From Myxococcales bacterium (GTDB lineage Bacteria; Myxococcota; UBA796; SXON01), in assembly GCA_009692585.1 (NCBI GenBank), contig SHYX01000002.1, positions 1-64,000 of the forward strand: DNA of 64,000 bases. Reading direction: 5' to 3'. Position 1 is the first letter of the stretch. The number at the start of each line of letters is the position of its first letter. The translations under genes were made by a program, and so were the position numbers. The notes beneath the pieces are model-generated. The model was not told the origin of the DNA. It worked only from the letters and a program-made list of their open reading frames with translations, and ran no database searches. Positions 16,712 through 25,768 of the stretch are shown in pieces.

Positions 16712-17242
16712 GTGAGACTCTCCCAGCTCGTCAGCATGGCCAGCGCGCTGTCGGCGTTTCGTCTGGTGCTCGCAGGGCTGCTGCCGCTCTTTCCGCGTGA
16801 GCTCTGGGTCGCGGTGTACGCCACCGCACTCTTGACCGACGTCCTGGATGGGCCTCTGGCCCGACGGACCGGGGTCGCGTGCTCGGCGGGTGCGACGCTC
16901 GATGCGTGGGCCGACAAGGCGCTCCACGTCAACACGGCGTGGGCCCTGGTGCTCAGCGACGTGGTCCCGTCATGGTGGATGCTCTGCTGGTTCATTCGCG
17001 AGATCATCCAATTGCCGATGGTGTTCGTCTTCGCCCACCGATGGCGCACGGGAGTCGGGGTGCCGGCGACCCGACCGCTCGGTCAGGCGGTGACGATCTC
17101 CCTGGCGGTGACGATCGTGCTCGCCCTGGTGGGGATTCCGTCATTGTCGGCCACGTGGCTGGTGGGTGCTCTCGGCCTCGCTGCGGGAATGGATTACGCG
17201 CGGATACACGTCTCCACACTCCGCCCGGTCGAGGTCCCATGA
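16712..17242 (+). CDS. CDP-alcohol phosphatidyltransferase family protein
   Basis: A 176-residue integral membrane enzyme. The start is placed at GTG 16712 because VRLSQLVSMASALSAFRLVLAG is the usual beginning of this family; the longer frame overlaps the divergent rhodanese. The signature D-x2-DG-x2-AR-x8-G-x3-D-x3-D is complete: DVLDGPLAR at 43-51 and GATLDAWAD at 60-68. It swaps CMP of a CDP-linked lipid or alcohol for another alcohol, making a phospholipid head group. Which one is unclear; a separate pssA is present at 26874. GATAAC at 16696-16701 is 10 nt upstream. Its stop overlaps the start of the next gene (ATGA). Confidence 0.85.
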   Translation: MRLSQLVSMASALSAFRLVLAGLLPLFPRELWVAVYATALLTDVLDGPLARRTGVACSAGATLDAWADKALHVNTAWALVLSDVVPSWWMLCWFIREIIQLPMVFVFAHRWRTGVGVPATRPLGQAVTISLAVTIVLALVGIPSLSATWLVGALGLAAGMDYARIHVSTLRPVEVP

Positions 17243-19173
17243 AGCTCCTTCCCCTGTTGCTGCTCCTTGGCTGCCCCGCTGACGCCGTCGTGGACGAGGC
17301 CACCGACCAATTCCCCGGCGACGCGGACGCGGACGGCTACACGGTCGACGAGGGGGACTGCGACGACGCGGACCGCAAGGTCAATCCCGGCGCGGCCGAG
17401 GTCTGGTACGACGGCTTCGATCAGAACTGCGACGGCGCGGACGACGACGATCAGGATGGCGACGGCAGTAAAGTGAGTCGCGACTGTGACGATACTGACC
17501 CCGTGGTTCTTCCTGGCGCGGACGAAGTGTGCGACGGCATCGACAACGACTGTAACGATGAGGTGGACGACGACCCCGTCGATGGCAGTTCGGCGTACCC
17601 CGACAACGACCTGGACGGATGGGCCGCCGATGGAGCGAACGAGATCCAGGTGTGCGACCCGGCCTCGGCGGGCTTCGCTTCGGTGACCGGGGACTGCGAC
17701 GATCGCGACCGCGACGTGGCCCCGGATGCGCCCGAGCTTTGCAACGGCGAGGATGACGATTGCGACGGCGATATCGACGAGGAGGCCGTGGATCCCGAGC
17801 AGTGGTGGATCGACGCCGATGGTGATGGCTTTGGTGTCGCGACCGAGTGGGTTGTCTCCTGCACGCAGCCTTCCGGTTACGCCTCAACCCCCGAAGATTG
17901 CGACGATGCCCGGGCGGATGCCAATCCCGACGCGGTCGAGCTCTGCGATCTGGTCGACAACGACTGCGACGGCACCGTGGACGACGACGCCTTTGACGCC
18001 ACCACGGTGTACACCGACGCCGACCTGGACGGCTTTGGCGTCGATGGCACCGAGGTCACGGCGTGCGCGTTCACCGGGGCGGCCATCGGCGGGGACTGCG
18101 ACGACACCAACGCGTCCACCTACCCCGCCGCACCCGAGCTCTGTGATGAGCTCGACAACGACTGCGACGGCGGGATCGACGAGGACGTCTTCCCGGTCGA
18201 CTACTACGTCGACGGCGACCTGGACGGGTTCGGAGCGGGCTCGGTGGTGGGGAACGACTGCATCATCCCCGCCGGCCACGCCACCAACGACGCCGACTGT
18301 GACGACGGGGACGCCGCCGTCTCTCCGGTAGCGATCGAGGTGTGCGACGGCGTCGACAACGACTGCGCCGGTGACCCGGACGTCGGGGCCGTGGACGTCT
18401 CGACCTGGTACCTGGACGCGGACGGCGACGGTTTCGGGCTCGACGATGACCGCGTGGAGGGCTGCGAGGCCACCGCCGACTACACCGCGTTCGTGGGTGG
18501 GGAGTGCGATGACGCGGACGACACGGTCAACCCCGGAGCAGTGGAGGTCGACGATCTCGTCGACCAGGACTGCGATGGACTCGTCGATGAGGACTTCGTG
18601 GTGGCCGGCGACCTCGTCGTCACCGAGATCGCGCGGCAGTCGTGGATGGGCGGAAGCTCGACCGATACGGCTGGCCAGTGGTTCGAGGTCTACAATGCCT
18701 CGGCCCGCGAGATGAGCCTGTCGAACTGGGCGATCGCACGCACCAGCACGGTGGGCACCGACGGTTTCCTCGTGGAGGACACGGCCCCGACCCTGGCGGC
18801 CGGCGAACTCTTCGTCTTCTGCGCGAGCGAGGCCTACACCATCGACAATGACGCCAGCAGCCTGTTGGCGTGCGACTACGTGTGGTCGGACGCAGGCTAC
18901 CCCGACACCTACGAGGGCACCTACAAGGACAACACCTTCCACCTCCAGCGCGATGCCGACGGCCTCTCGGTGTCGGTCGAGGGTCGGACCATCGACGAGG
19001 TGACCTGGGACGCGACCTGGCCCGCCGGCGCCACCCAGTCCATGACCCTGGCGATCACGTCCCTCGACGCGATCAGCAACGATGATTCCGCCAACTGGGA
19101 CATGGAGTCCACGTACGACTGGTGGAACGATGGGGTCAGCAACCCCGAGTACGGGACGCCCGGCACCTTCTGA
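17239..19173 (+). CDS. Lipoprotein with seven MopE-type Cys/Asp repeats and a lamin-tail-like domain
   Basis: A 644-residue protein. MKLLPLLLLLGC is a short lipobox signal with Cys12. Seven repeats of the form 'G-D-C-D-D-x6-P-x-A-x-E-x-C-D-x2-D-N-D-C-D-G-x-x-D' fill about residues 30-450, separated by 'D-x-D-x-D-G-F/W' calcium-loop segments. This is the putative metal-binding motif PF11617 found in MopE and in many myxobacterial surface proteins; disulfide bonds and calcium binding are likely. The C-terminal part from about 455 (DLVVTEIARQSWMGGSSTDT, then WFEVYNASAREMSLSNWAIA) resembles a lamin-tail domain. Some repeats deviate (repeats 1 and 7 lack the third Cys). Surface or matrix role is inferred. 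The ATG overlaps the preceding stop. Confidence 0.88.
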   Translation: MKLLPLLLLLGCPADAVVDEATDQFPGDADADGYTVDEGDCDDADRKVNPGAAEVWYDGFDQNCDGADDDDQDGDGSKVSRDCDDTDPVVLPGADEVCDGIDNDCNDEVDDDPVDGSSAYPDNDLDGWAADGANEIQVCDPASAGFASVTGDCDDRDRDVAPDAPELCNGEDDDCDGDIDEEAVDPEQWWIDADGDGFGVATEWVVSCTQPSGYASTPEDCDDARADANPDAVELCDLVDNDCDGTVDDDAFDATTVYTDADLDGFGVDGTEVTACAFTGAAIGGDCDDTNASTYPAAPELCDELDNDCDGGIDEDVFPVDYYVDGDLDGFGAGSVVGNDCIIPAGHATNDADCDDGDAAVSPVAIEVCDGVDNDCAGDPDVGAVDVSTWYLDADGDGFGLDDDRVEGCEATADYTAFVGGECDDADDTVNPGAVEVDDLVDQDCDGLVDEDFVVAGDLVVTEIARQSWMGGSSTDTAGQWFEVYNASAREMSLSNWAIARTSTVGTDGFLVEDTAPTLAAGELFVFCASEAYTIDNDASSLLACDYVWSDAGYPDTYEGTYKDNTFHLQRDADGLSVSVEGRTIDEVTWDATWPAGATQSMTLAITSLDAISNDDSANWDMESTYDWWNDGVSNPEYGTPGTF

Positions 19174-19179
19174 ACAGCG

Positions 19180-19668
19180 CTACTCGAAGTAGTAGCGGAC
19201 CCCGAGGTCGGCGCGCGGCTGCAGGTAGCAGAAGAGTTGAACCGAGTCGGCGCAGTAGTCCGTTGGGTAGCCGCCGAGCCCCACGTCCACGAAGGCGTCG
19301 AGCGGAGCGTCGTGGAATTTGAGATCCACGCCGAGCCCGGCGCCAAATCCAAACTTCCCAGTTGCAAAGCCTGGGAAGAGCCACACGCCCGCGTCCACAC
19401 CTGCCAACCAGTACATGTCGAAGCGACCGAAATCGGTGTCGCGCACGGTGAACAGGTCCATCTCGAAATTGGCGCGGAATTGCTGAAGAAGTCCGCCGTT
19501 GCCGAGGTAGGCCGAGACCCCGAGGTTGGGCTTGAACCAGATCTTGCCGTTGGCGCCGATGAACCCGTTCCCGGTGGCTGCGCCCACCCCGAGCTTGCGC
19601 ACGGTCCCGACCTCGGTGGTGGCGTGGGCGCTGTCGACCAGGAACGCAAGCGCGAGGGTGGTGAGCAT
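19180..19668 (-). CDS. Small outer-membrane beta-barrel-like protein
   Basis: A 162-residue protein from ATG 19668 with signal MLTTLALAFLVDSAHA. The mature part alternates polar and hydrophobic residues with many Gly and aromatics (KIWFKPNLGVSAYLGNGGLL, FGFGAGLGVDLKFHDAPLDA) and ends in ADLGVRYYFE. A terminal aromatic-rich strand (YYFE) fits insertion into the outer membrane, although Glu rather than Phe is last. No family name can be given. A longer frame reaching 19812 is not exported and overlaps the divergent lipoprotein gene. It is convergent with the MopE gene, 6 nt apart. Confidence 0.7.
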   Translation of the reverse strand: MLTTLALAFLVDSAHATTEVGTVRKLGVGAATGNGFIGANGKIWFKPNLGVSAYLGNGGLLQQFRANFEMDLFTVRDTDFGRFDMYWLAGVDAGVWLFPGFATGKFGFGAGLGVDLKFHDAPLDAFVDVGLGGYPTDYCADSVQLFCYLQPRADLGVRYYFE

Positions 19669-19771
19669 CCAGACTCCGTGCCGGCCCTGATAGCCGGTTG
19701 CGAGGGGGCCGACACTTGCGTCGGTGTCGACGCGGGTTAGAGGGGCGGGCCTTTCCCCTTCCGAGGACACC

Positions 19772-20224
19772 ATGAAGACACTCGCACTCGTCGCCGCCAC
19801 TCTCCTGGTCACCGGCTGTTCCTACAAGAAGCACAGCGCTCCAGGCTTTGGTGCCCAGTTCGCCAGCGTCGACTACACCGTGCTCGGCGAAACCAGCGCC
19901 GAGGCGTGCGGCACCTATGTCTTCGGCATCGACCTCGGCCACCTGTTCCAGGACAAGTCGGGCGGTAGCTCCGGCGGTGGCGGCGGGGATCCCATCAGCA
20001 TGATTCTGGCGATGTTGAGCGGCAACGCGGAAGAGAGCCGGGCGCTCTACGAAGCGCTGGACAAGATGCCCGAAGCCACCAACCTGGCCGCGCACCGGAC
20101 CCACATGACCTACGATGGGCTCACCATGGGCAAGTCCACCATGGTGCTGTTCGGTCGCAGCTGCGCAACCGTGGTCGCGCACGGGGTCAAGATGGGCAAG
20201 GGCCCGGTTCCCAACGCGAATTAG
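19772..20224 (+). CDS. Small Gly-rich lipoprotein of unknown function
   Basis: A 150-residue protein with signal MKTLALVAATLLVTGC and lipobox Cys16. The mature part has FGAQFASVDYTVLGETSAEACGTYVFGIDLGHLF, a flexible Gly/Ser stretch near residues 68-76, and ends GRSCATVVAHGVKMGKG. The 'VLGETSAEACGTY' pattern followed by a late Cys resembles TRL-like/lipoprotein pairs in which two Cys form a disulfide; the family is not certain. A GTTAGA motif lies 30-36 nt upstream and a GAGGA ribosome site just before the ATG. It is convergent with truD. Confidence 0.7.
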   Translation: MKTLALVAATLLVTGCSYKKHSAPGFGAQFASVDYTVLGETSAEACGTYVFGIDLGHLFQDKSGGSSGGGGGDPISMILAMLSGNAEESRALYEALDKMPEATNLAAHRTHMTYDGLTMGKSTMVLFGRSCATVVAHGVKMGKGPVPNAN

Positions 20225-20236
20225 CGCCGCGCGTAG

Positions 20237-21115
20237 CTACAACAACGCGTCGAGCAGCGACGTGGCGTAGATCCCCGGACCCAGGGTCACCTCGAGCCAG
20301 TAGCCCTCGGGAACGGGCCGCACGCTGGCGTCGATCGCCTGGGCAACCAACGCTCGCCGCTGCCCCGGCACGATGTGGGCGACCCGGTCGAGGTGATCGA
20401 GCGAGATGCCCGATTCGGCCAGCACCCCCTCTTCCAGCGCCAGCGCCGCGCCGCGGGGCCAACGCATCCGCGAACCAAAGAGCGGACCGGTCGCGACACC
20501 GCGCTCCATCACGTCGCCGCCGAGGCTGCGCCCACCGCGCGCGTCGAGTACGCGGTTGAAGCCGGCCGCCTGCCAGGCGATGAGGGCGAAGCGCCGACGC
20601 TGGGGATCCAGGCGGTCCGATTGGCCGAGGAGGACGGCCCGACCCAACTCCGGAAGGTCGCCGCCCACGCGCTGGGGGCCGAACCGGTTGGGGAAACGCG
20701 CGAGATCGACGATGCGGCGGGCCGCGATCGCGGCGTCTCCGCCGCGCACGAGGATCGAGAAGCGGTTCCCGTCGAGGTCGCCGGGACGCAGCGGGGCGCG
20801 GGTTTCTCCCTGCGCGATGAGCTCCAATCCGGGCGGCATCGTGCGAATGCCGCGTGACCCGGCGATGGTGAAGCGTTGCTCCGTGGTCGCGTCCCGGTCC
20901 TTCAGACCCGCGTAGCCGACATCCTCGCTGTCGACGCCGGCCGCTCGCGCCAGCGCCCGGGCAACCTCGGGGGTGTCGCGACCCGAACGGCGTACGCGGT
21001 ACCAGCGGACGCCGCGGCCTCGGGCGCACTCGAACGGCAGCTCGCTGACGCGGAAGTCGTCGTTGGCGACCTTGTAGCGCCCACCGGTTCCTGCCGGCGG
21101 GTGGTCAGTGCTCAT
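20237..21115 (-). CDS. truD: tRNA pseudouridine synthase D
   Basis: A 292-residue protein that isomerises U13 of tRNA. The start is placed at ATG 21115, overlapping the previous gene by 11 nt; the longer frame lies inside that gene. The catalytic motif AGLKDRDATTEQ holds Asp73. Further TruD landmarks are RFPNRFGPQRVG (NxFG block) and GPLFGSRMRWPRG. The protein is shorter than E. coli TruD (349), mainly through a smaller TRUD insertion domain. It is cytoplasmic and probably co-transcribed with the upstream quinone oxidoreductase. Confidence 0.9.
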   Translation of the reverse strand: MSTDHPPAGTGGRYKVANDDFRVSELPFECARGRGVRWYRVRRSGRDTPEVARALARAAGVDSEDVGYAGLKDRDATTEQRFTIAGSRGIRTMPPGLELIAQGETRAPLRPGDLDGNRFSILVRGGDAAIAARRIVDLARFPNRFGPQRVGGDLPELGRAVLLGQSDRLDPQRRRFALIAWQAAGFNRVLDARGGRSLGGDVMERGVATGPLFGSRMRWPRGAALALEEGVLAESGISLDHLDRVAHIVPGQRRALVAQAIDASVRPVPEGYWLEVTLGPGIYATSLLDALL

Positions 21116-22085
21116 CGCGAAGGTCCTGGCGCACGACCACCTTGCCGAAGACGTCACGTCGCTCGAGCAGGGCGTGGGCGTCACCCAGCCGGCTCATCGG
21201 GATCACCGCGTGTACGATGGGCTTGATCTCGCCGGCGGTGACGGTTCGCCAGGCGGCGATCATCTCGGCGGAGCCACCCATCGTGGAGCCGAGGATGTCG
21301 AGCTGCTTGAAGAACAGCGCCCGGAGGTTGAGCGCGACGTCGGCGCCGGATGTCGCACCACACACCACCACGCGGCCGCCCCAGCGGAGCGCGCTAAGGG
21401 AGCTGTTCCAGGTGTCGCGACCAACCGAGTCCACGACAACGTCCACATCCCTGATTTTGACCGCATCATAGGGCCACGCCGTGGCGCCCAGGGCCACCAA
21501 TCGAGCGCGCTTGTCGGGGGTGCTGGCGGTGGCGTGCACCTCGCAACCCAGGCGCAGCGCCAGCTGCACCGCCAGCACGCCCACGCCGCTCCCCCCGGCG
21601 TGAACCAACACCCGCTCACCCGATTGGACGCGGGCGCGCGTCACCAACATGTGCCACGCCGTCAACAGCGCGAGGGGAAGGGAGGCGGCTGCCGCCGGGT
21701 CCATGCCCGCCGGGACGGGGAGGACCTGCCACGCCGGTACGACCACCCGCTCGGCGCACCCGCCGTCCACGCTCTCGCCGCGAATCGCAAACTCCCGGCA
21801 GCGATTCTGGCGGCCGGCCAGGCAGGTCTCGCACGTTCCGCAGCCCCAGCTCGGATGGAGGACCACCGGCTGACCGTCGACAACGCCAGCGACATCGCTG
21901 CCCGGCACCCGCGGCAGGTGGAAATCGTGCCCCGGGACGCCGCGCCGCACCCAGAGGTCCAGGTGGTTGAGCCCCACGTGGGTCACCTCCACGCACACCT
22001 CGCCTGGCCCCGGAGTTGGGTCGGCGACGTCGGCGACGCGGAGGACCTCGGGTCCCCCGTGCTCTCGGATCACCACCGCTTTCAC
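21105..22085 (-). CDS. Zinc-type alcohol dehydrogenase/quinone oxidoreductase
   Basis: A 326-residue MDR-superfamily protein from GTG 22085 (VKAVVIREHGGPEVLRV). The N-terminal GroES-like domain has the start of the substrate site (VGLNHLDLWVRRG) and a structural-zinc loop of four Cys (CGTCETCLAGRQNRC). The Rossmann domain has VLVHAGGSGVGVLAVQLA (about 147-164). It should reduce an activated double bond or oxidise an alcohol with NADPH; the substrate is unknown. The frame stays open far upstream inside the histidine kinase gene on the other strand, which is an antisense artefact. GATAAC at 22109-22104 lies about 19 nt before the start. Confidence 0.88.
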   Translation of the reverse strand: MKAVVIREHGGPEVLRVADVADPTPGPGEVCVEVTHVGLNHLDLWVRRGVPGHDFHLPRVPGSDVAGVVDGQPVVLHPSWGCGTCETCLAGRQNRCREFAIRGESVDGGCAERVVVPAWQVLPVPAGMDPAAAASLPLALLTAWHMLVTRARVQSGERVLVHAGGSGVGVLAVQLALRLGCEVHATASTPDKRARLVALGATAWPYDAVKIRDVDVVVDSVGRDTWNSSLSALRWGGRVVVCGATSGADVALNLRALFFKQLDILGSTMGGSAEMIAAWRTVTAGEIKPIVHAVIPMSRLGDAHALLERRDVFGKVVVRQDLRDEH

Positions 22086-22142
22086 GCACGCCCCCGGCGG
22101 GTTGTTATCGCGCGGCGCCGGGCGGGGCGCTACCTTCGTCCG

Positions 22143-24233
22143 ATGGCTCCCCCGGCGCGACTCGGCCCCCTCCGCCTGGTCCGGAGGTACTTCGAGGCCC
22201 GCCGCGGCGATCCGCGCGCCAAGGAGGACCTGTACCATCTGCGCGGCGTGCTCCGGTTCGTGGCGCTCTTCGCGGCCACCATCGGCCTCCCTGGTTTGCT
22301 TCTGTCGTACTACGGCATTGCCGGCATCCGCGCGCAGCAGGATGCGGTCAAGGCCCGGGTGGCCCAGGATGCGGAGCTGGCGGCCGACCTCATGGGCGCG
22401 CAGATCGAGGCGGAGTTCACCTCCTTCGAAGACGCGGCGCTGGGACGGCTGGCGGCCGGGAAGTCGGTCCACAGCCGATTGAGTGAGCTGTCGCCGACGT
22501 TGCGGGTGGTCTTCCGCTTCGATGAGGACGGGGCCCTCGCGGCGCCCTTCGTCCGCGGTCCCCCGGGCGGCGTGCCCGGAGCCCCGTGGCGGACCAGCGC
22601 GGCGTGGCGCGCGGCGGCGCTGGAGGAGCAGCGGGGCGCCTATTCCTCGGCGGCGGCGGCCTTCCAGCGATTCGCGCGGCGAGCGGCGGAGCCCTCCGCG
22701 CGGGCCGACGCCGCCTTCGCTCGAGCGCGCTGCCTGCTCCGGGCAGGCGACTCCCGCGGCGCCGAGGCCGCGTTCGCCGACATCCAGCGCGAAAGTCCCT
22801 CGATGCGCACCCAGGAGGGCTTCCGCCTCGGGGACCTCGCCCGATTCAAGCAGGCGGAGATACTGCTCGCTCGCGACTCCGAAGCGGGGGTCATCGCCTT
22901 TGGGCGGCTCATCGCGTCGTTGCTTGCCGACGACTGGACCATGGGCGAGGGCGGCGAGGCCGCGGTCGTGCAACGGGCGCTCGACAACCTCGAGGCGATG
23001 GGCTCGTTCCGCGAGCAGATCCGCCGCGACCGCGACACCGTCGACGATCGACAGGCGCAGCTGTGCTGGGCGACAATCCTGCAGTCCGAGCTCGATTCGC
23101 TGGGTGCGAAGGGCCGACTGCTGCAACAGCCGATCGGGCGTTTCTACTACCTTTCCACCGACACCGCGCTGTGGGCCCGCACCTGGACTGCGGACGAACA
23201 GGTGCTCTTCGCGCTCGAGCCCGAAGCGCTCCTCAAGCGGCTCCGGGGGCTGGGTGAGGGGGCGATGGGCGTCAACGCGGATGTGGTGGTGACCGTGCTC
23301 GAGGCCGACGACAAGACTCCGCCGGATGTGCGCGTCCGACGACCTCTGGCTCGGGTACCGCAATGGTCGATCGTGGCGTATCCGCGCGATCCCGAGGCCC
23401 TGTCGCTTCGCCAGCGCGAGGACACCCGGCGCGGCGTCGGCATCGTGCTCCTGAGCGTGGCGATGATCGGCCTGGGTGCGTTTCTCAGCGCCGGGCTGGT
23501 GCGTCGCGAGTTGGATGCCGCCCGCCTGAAGAGCGAATTCGCCGCCAACATCAGCCACGAATTGCGCTCCCCCATCACGCAGATCCGACTCAAGGCGGAG
23601 GCCCTGCAGCTCGGCCTCGCGGAGACCCCCGAGGCGCAGGCGCGGCACTACGAGGTCATCGTCCGCGAGGCCGAGCGCTTGTCACGGATGGTGGACAACA
23701 TTCTGGACTTCGCGGCGATCGAGCGGGGTCAGAAGACGTACAACCTGCGCCCTGGGGACCTCGCCGGGACGGTGCAGAACGTCGTCGACTCGGCACGCGT
23801 GGCCGTCGAGATGCGGCCGATGAAGATCGAGGAGACCTACCCGGAGGACCTTCCACCGGTCTGGCACGACCCGGATGCCGTGGCCCAGGTTATCGTGAAT
23901 CTGCTCTCCAACGCGGCCAAGTACGGCCTCGACGCGGGGTTCATCGGAGTGACCATCCGCGCCGCGCCGGGCGAGGTGCTCGTCGAGGTGTCCGATCGCG
24001 GCATCGGGATAGACCCGTCGGAACAACAGGCGATCTTCGAACAATATTATCGCAGCAACGACCCCAACGCCCGTCGTCGAAAGGGGACGGGTATCGGGTT
24101 GACCATCGTAAAGTACATCATGGAGGCGCACGGCGGCAGCGTGACTCTCCACTCCACACTGGGCGTCGGTACAACCTTCGCCCTCCATTTCCCGATACGA
24201 CCTCCGCAGAGCCCGGAACGGCAAGGAGCCTGA
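22143..24233 (+). CDS. Sensor histidine kinase with large extracytoplasmic/TPR-like sensor
   Basis: A 696-residue protein. A cytoplasmic Arg-rich N-terminus leads to a first membrane span at about 40-60 (FVALFAATIGLPGLLLSYYG). A long sensor region of about 360 residues follows; its middle (AALEEQRGAYSSAAAAFQRF, ARADAAFARARCLLRAGDSR) looks like TPR helices. A second span lies at about 432-452 (GIVLLSVAMIGLGAFLSAGL). HisKA has ISHELRSPITQIRLKAEAL with His472. HATPase_c shows the N box (VIVNLLSNAAKYG), G1 (VSDRGIGIDP) and G2 (GTGIGLTIVKYI). No HAMP domain is evident between span 2 and HisKA. The cognate regulator is encoded 3 nt downstream. The signal sensed is unknown. Confidence 0.92.
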   Translation: MAPPARLGPLRLVRRYFEARRGDPRAKEDLYHLRGVLRFVALFAATIGLPGLLLSYYGIAGIRAQQDAVKARVAQDAELAADLMGAQIEAEFTSFEDAALGRLAAGKSVHSRLSELSPTLRVVFRFDEDGALAAPFVRGPPGGVPGAPWRTSAAWRAAALEEQRGAYSSAAAAFQRFARRAAEPSARADAAFARARCLLRAGDSRGAEAAFADIQRESPSMRTQEGFRLGDLARFKQAEILLARDSEAGVIAFGRLIASLLADDWTMGEGGEAAVVQRALDNLEAMGSFREQIRRDRDTVDDRQAQLCWATILQSELDSLGAKGRLLQQPIGRFYYLSTDTALWARTWTADEQVLFALEPEALLKRLRGLGEGAMGVNADVVVTVLEADDKTPPDVRVRRPLARVPQWSIVAYPRDPEALSLRQREDTRRGVGIVLLSVAMIGLGAFLSAGLVRRELDAARLKSEFAANISHELRSPITQIRLKAEALQLGLAETPEAQARHYEVIVREAERLSRMVDNILDFAAIERGQKTYNLRPGDLAGTVQNVVDSARVAVEMRPMKIEETYPEDLPPVWHDPDAVAQVIVNLLSNAAKYGLDAGFIGVTIRAAPGEVLVEVSDRGIGIDPSEQQAIFEQYYRSNDPNARRRKGTGIGLTIVKYIMEAHGGSVTLHSTLGVGTTFALHFPIRPPQSPERQGA

Positions 24234-24236
24234 ACC

Positions 24237-24938
24237 ATGGCACGCATCCTGTTCGTCGAAGATGAAGAAGACCTCCTCAGTTCACTGGTGGCCTTCTTCA
24301 CCCGTGAAGGCTTCGAGGTGTTTCACGCGCGGGGCGGCGAGGCCGCGATCCAGCTCAGCTCGCGGATGCGGCCCGACATCGCGGTGCTGGATGTCATGCT
24401 GCATGAGGGGCCCGAAGGTCCTGGGGGCAAAGACGGATTCGAGGTCCTCCGCGCCCTGCGCGACCGGGGCTTCACCGGGCCGGTCATCTTCCTGACGGCG
24501 CGCACGCTGGAGCACGACAAGCTCCTGGCCTTCGACCTCGGCGCGGACGACTACATCACCAAGCCGTTTTCGCTGCTGGAGCTTCGAGCGCGGGTTCGAG
24601 CGGCGCTGAAGCGGGCGGGTGGGGGCAAGTCCGTCTATCGGTACGGCACCATCGAGGTCGACCTGGACAACTACGTCATCCGGCACGGCGACGAGCTCGA
24701 ACGTCTGTCCAACCGAGAGCAGGAGCTCCTCAAGTACCTGATCGAACACCGGGGGAAGGTGCTCCAACGGGACGAACTGCTCACCAGCATCTGGAAGTAC
24801 AGCGCCGGGGTGACCACCCGCACCGTCGACACCCACATCCTCAACGTCCGGAAAAAACTACGAGACGACGCGAGCGAGCCTGCGTTCATCGAGACGCTTC
24901 ACGGCATCGGCTACAAGTACATCGCGCAGGAGTTCTGA
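24237..24938 (+). CDS. OmpR/PhoB-family response regulator
   Basis: A 233-residue regulator. The receiver domain has the acidic pocket VEDEED, the phospho-acceptor Asp52 in AVLDVML, a Thr in FLTARTLEH and the Lys of ITKPF. A short insert follows the phospho-site ([12 protein letters not shown]), longer than in PhoB. The C-terminal winged helix (about 135-231) has [20 protein letters not shown] and the recognition part [15 protein letters not shown] ending in GIGYKYIA. It is the evident partner of the kinase just upstream. Its stop overlaps the next start (TGATG), so the secreted protein downstream, lysC and pssA may be in the same transcript. Confidence 0.94.
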   Translation: MARILFVEDEEDLLSSLVAFFTREGFEVFHARGGEAAIQLSSRMRPDIAVLDVMLHEGPEGPGGKDGFEVLRALRDRGFTGPVIFLTARTLEHDKLLAFDLGADDYITKPFSLLELRARVRAALKRAGGGKSVYRYGTIEVDLDNYVIRHGDELERLSNREQELLKYLIEHRGKVLQRDELLTSIWKYSAGVTTRTVDTHILNVRKKLRDDASEPAFIETLHGIGYKYIAQEF

Positions 24939-25768
24939 TGCTGCTGTGGGCGGCCTCGGCGCTTGCCGACCCGACGGCGGATTGGCGCGCGCTCTACGAG
25001 GCGCGCTTTGTCGAGATCGCGGACGGCACCCCCAACAACGCCGTGCTCATCTACCAGGCGACGCTCCTGGACGGCGACCCGTCGGCCCCCCTGTTCAGCA
25101 CCACCGCCTTCTGGTTGGGGCGCGCCCAGTTCGCGATGGGCTTGACGCCGGAGGCCCAGGCCACCCTGCGGGCCGCTGCGGCCGAGCCCGGCCCGCGTGG
25201 AGACCGGAGCGCCATCTTCCAGCTCGACAGCGGCATTCGGGCTTCGGCGTCCGCGCTCTTGGAGGAGTTGGCCTTGGACGCGGCCCAGGTGGGGTCATTA
25301 CCCGCCGCCTGGAACTTCGCGACGGGGGACTTCCCGGCCGTGCGGGGGTGGCAGGGGGAGGCAGAGGATCGGGAGGCGGTGGAGGCGGTGGACGGGCAGC
25401 CGGCCCTGCGCTGGACGGCGAGCCTGGACCGGGCGGAACCCGCCCGCCTCACCCTTCGTTTCGGGTCCGGCACCGATCTTCAGGAGTTGGCCTTTCGGGC
25501 GCGCGCCGGCGGGCCGGGCCTTGCGGTGCGGATCGTCGTGATCGACGAATGGGGCGATCGTTTTCCCTCGGCGGTCACTCCGGTGCTGGACGGCGCCTGG
25601 ACGACCGTGGTCATCCACGTGCCGGACCTCTATCCATCGGGGGGGGCGGCCACCGGTCCGCGGCAGCGGGGCCGGGTCGTCGACGTACGCCTCGAAGCGA
25701 CGCCGCGGAGCCGCGGCGAGGGACCGGGCTCGGGGACGCTGTTCCTGGACGATGTGACGGCGAGCTGA
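24938..25768 (+). CDS. Secreted protein of unknown function with carbohydrate-binding-like C-terminus
   Basis: A 276-residue protein starting at an ATG that overlaps the regulator stop. The very short leader [10 protein letters not shown] looks like a signal peptide. Residues 15-110 are helical with TPR-like spacing ([20 protein letters not shown]). The second half (about 115-275) is a beta-rich domain with [39 protein letters not shown] and a final [10 protein letters not shown] strand, which is the usual closing strand of CBM11/galactose-binding-like jelly rolls. Function is unknown; its place between a two-component system and lysC/pssA suggests an envelope role. Confidence 0.65.
   Translation: MLLWAASALADPTADWRALYEARFVEIADGTPNNAVLIYQATLLDGDPSAPLFSTTAFWLGRAQFAMGLTPEAQATLRAAAAEPGPRGDRSAIFQLDSGIRASASALLEELALDAAQVGSLPAAWNFATGDFPAVRGWQGEAEDREAVEAVDGQPALRWTASLDRAEPARLTLRFGSGTDLQELAFRARAGGPGLAVRIVVIDEWGDRFPSAVTPVLDGAWTTVVIHVPDLYPSGGAATGPRQRGRVVDVRLEATPRSRGEGPGSGTLFLDDVTAS

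Noticed and set aside
17239..18600. Regular spacing of near-identical DNA segments, CRISPR-like
   Set aside because: The periodicity is in a protein frame (MopE repeats) and the units vary at codon third positions; no constant repeat with unique spacers.
21105..23648. An 847-codon minus-strand frame across the histidine kinase gene
   Set aside because: Only its 3' third (the quinone oxidoreductase) is a real gene. The rest is antisense to a convincing kinase and exists because GC-rich codons avoid stops on the other strand.
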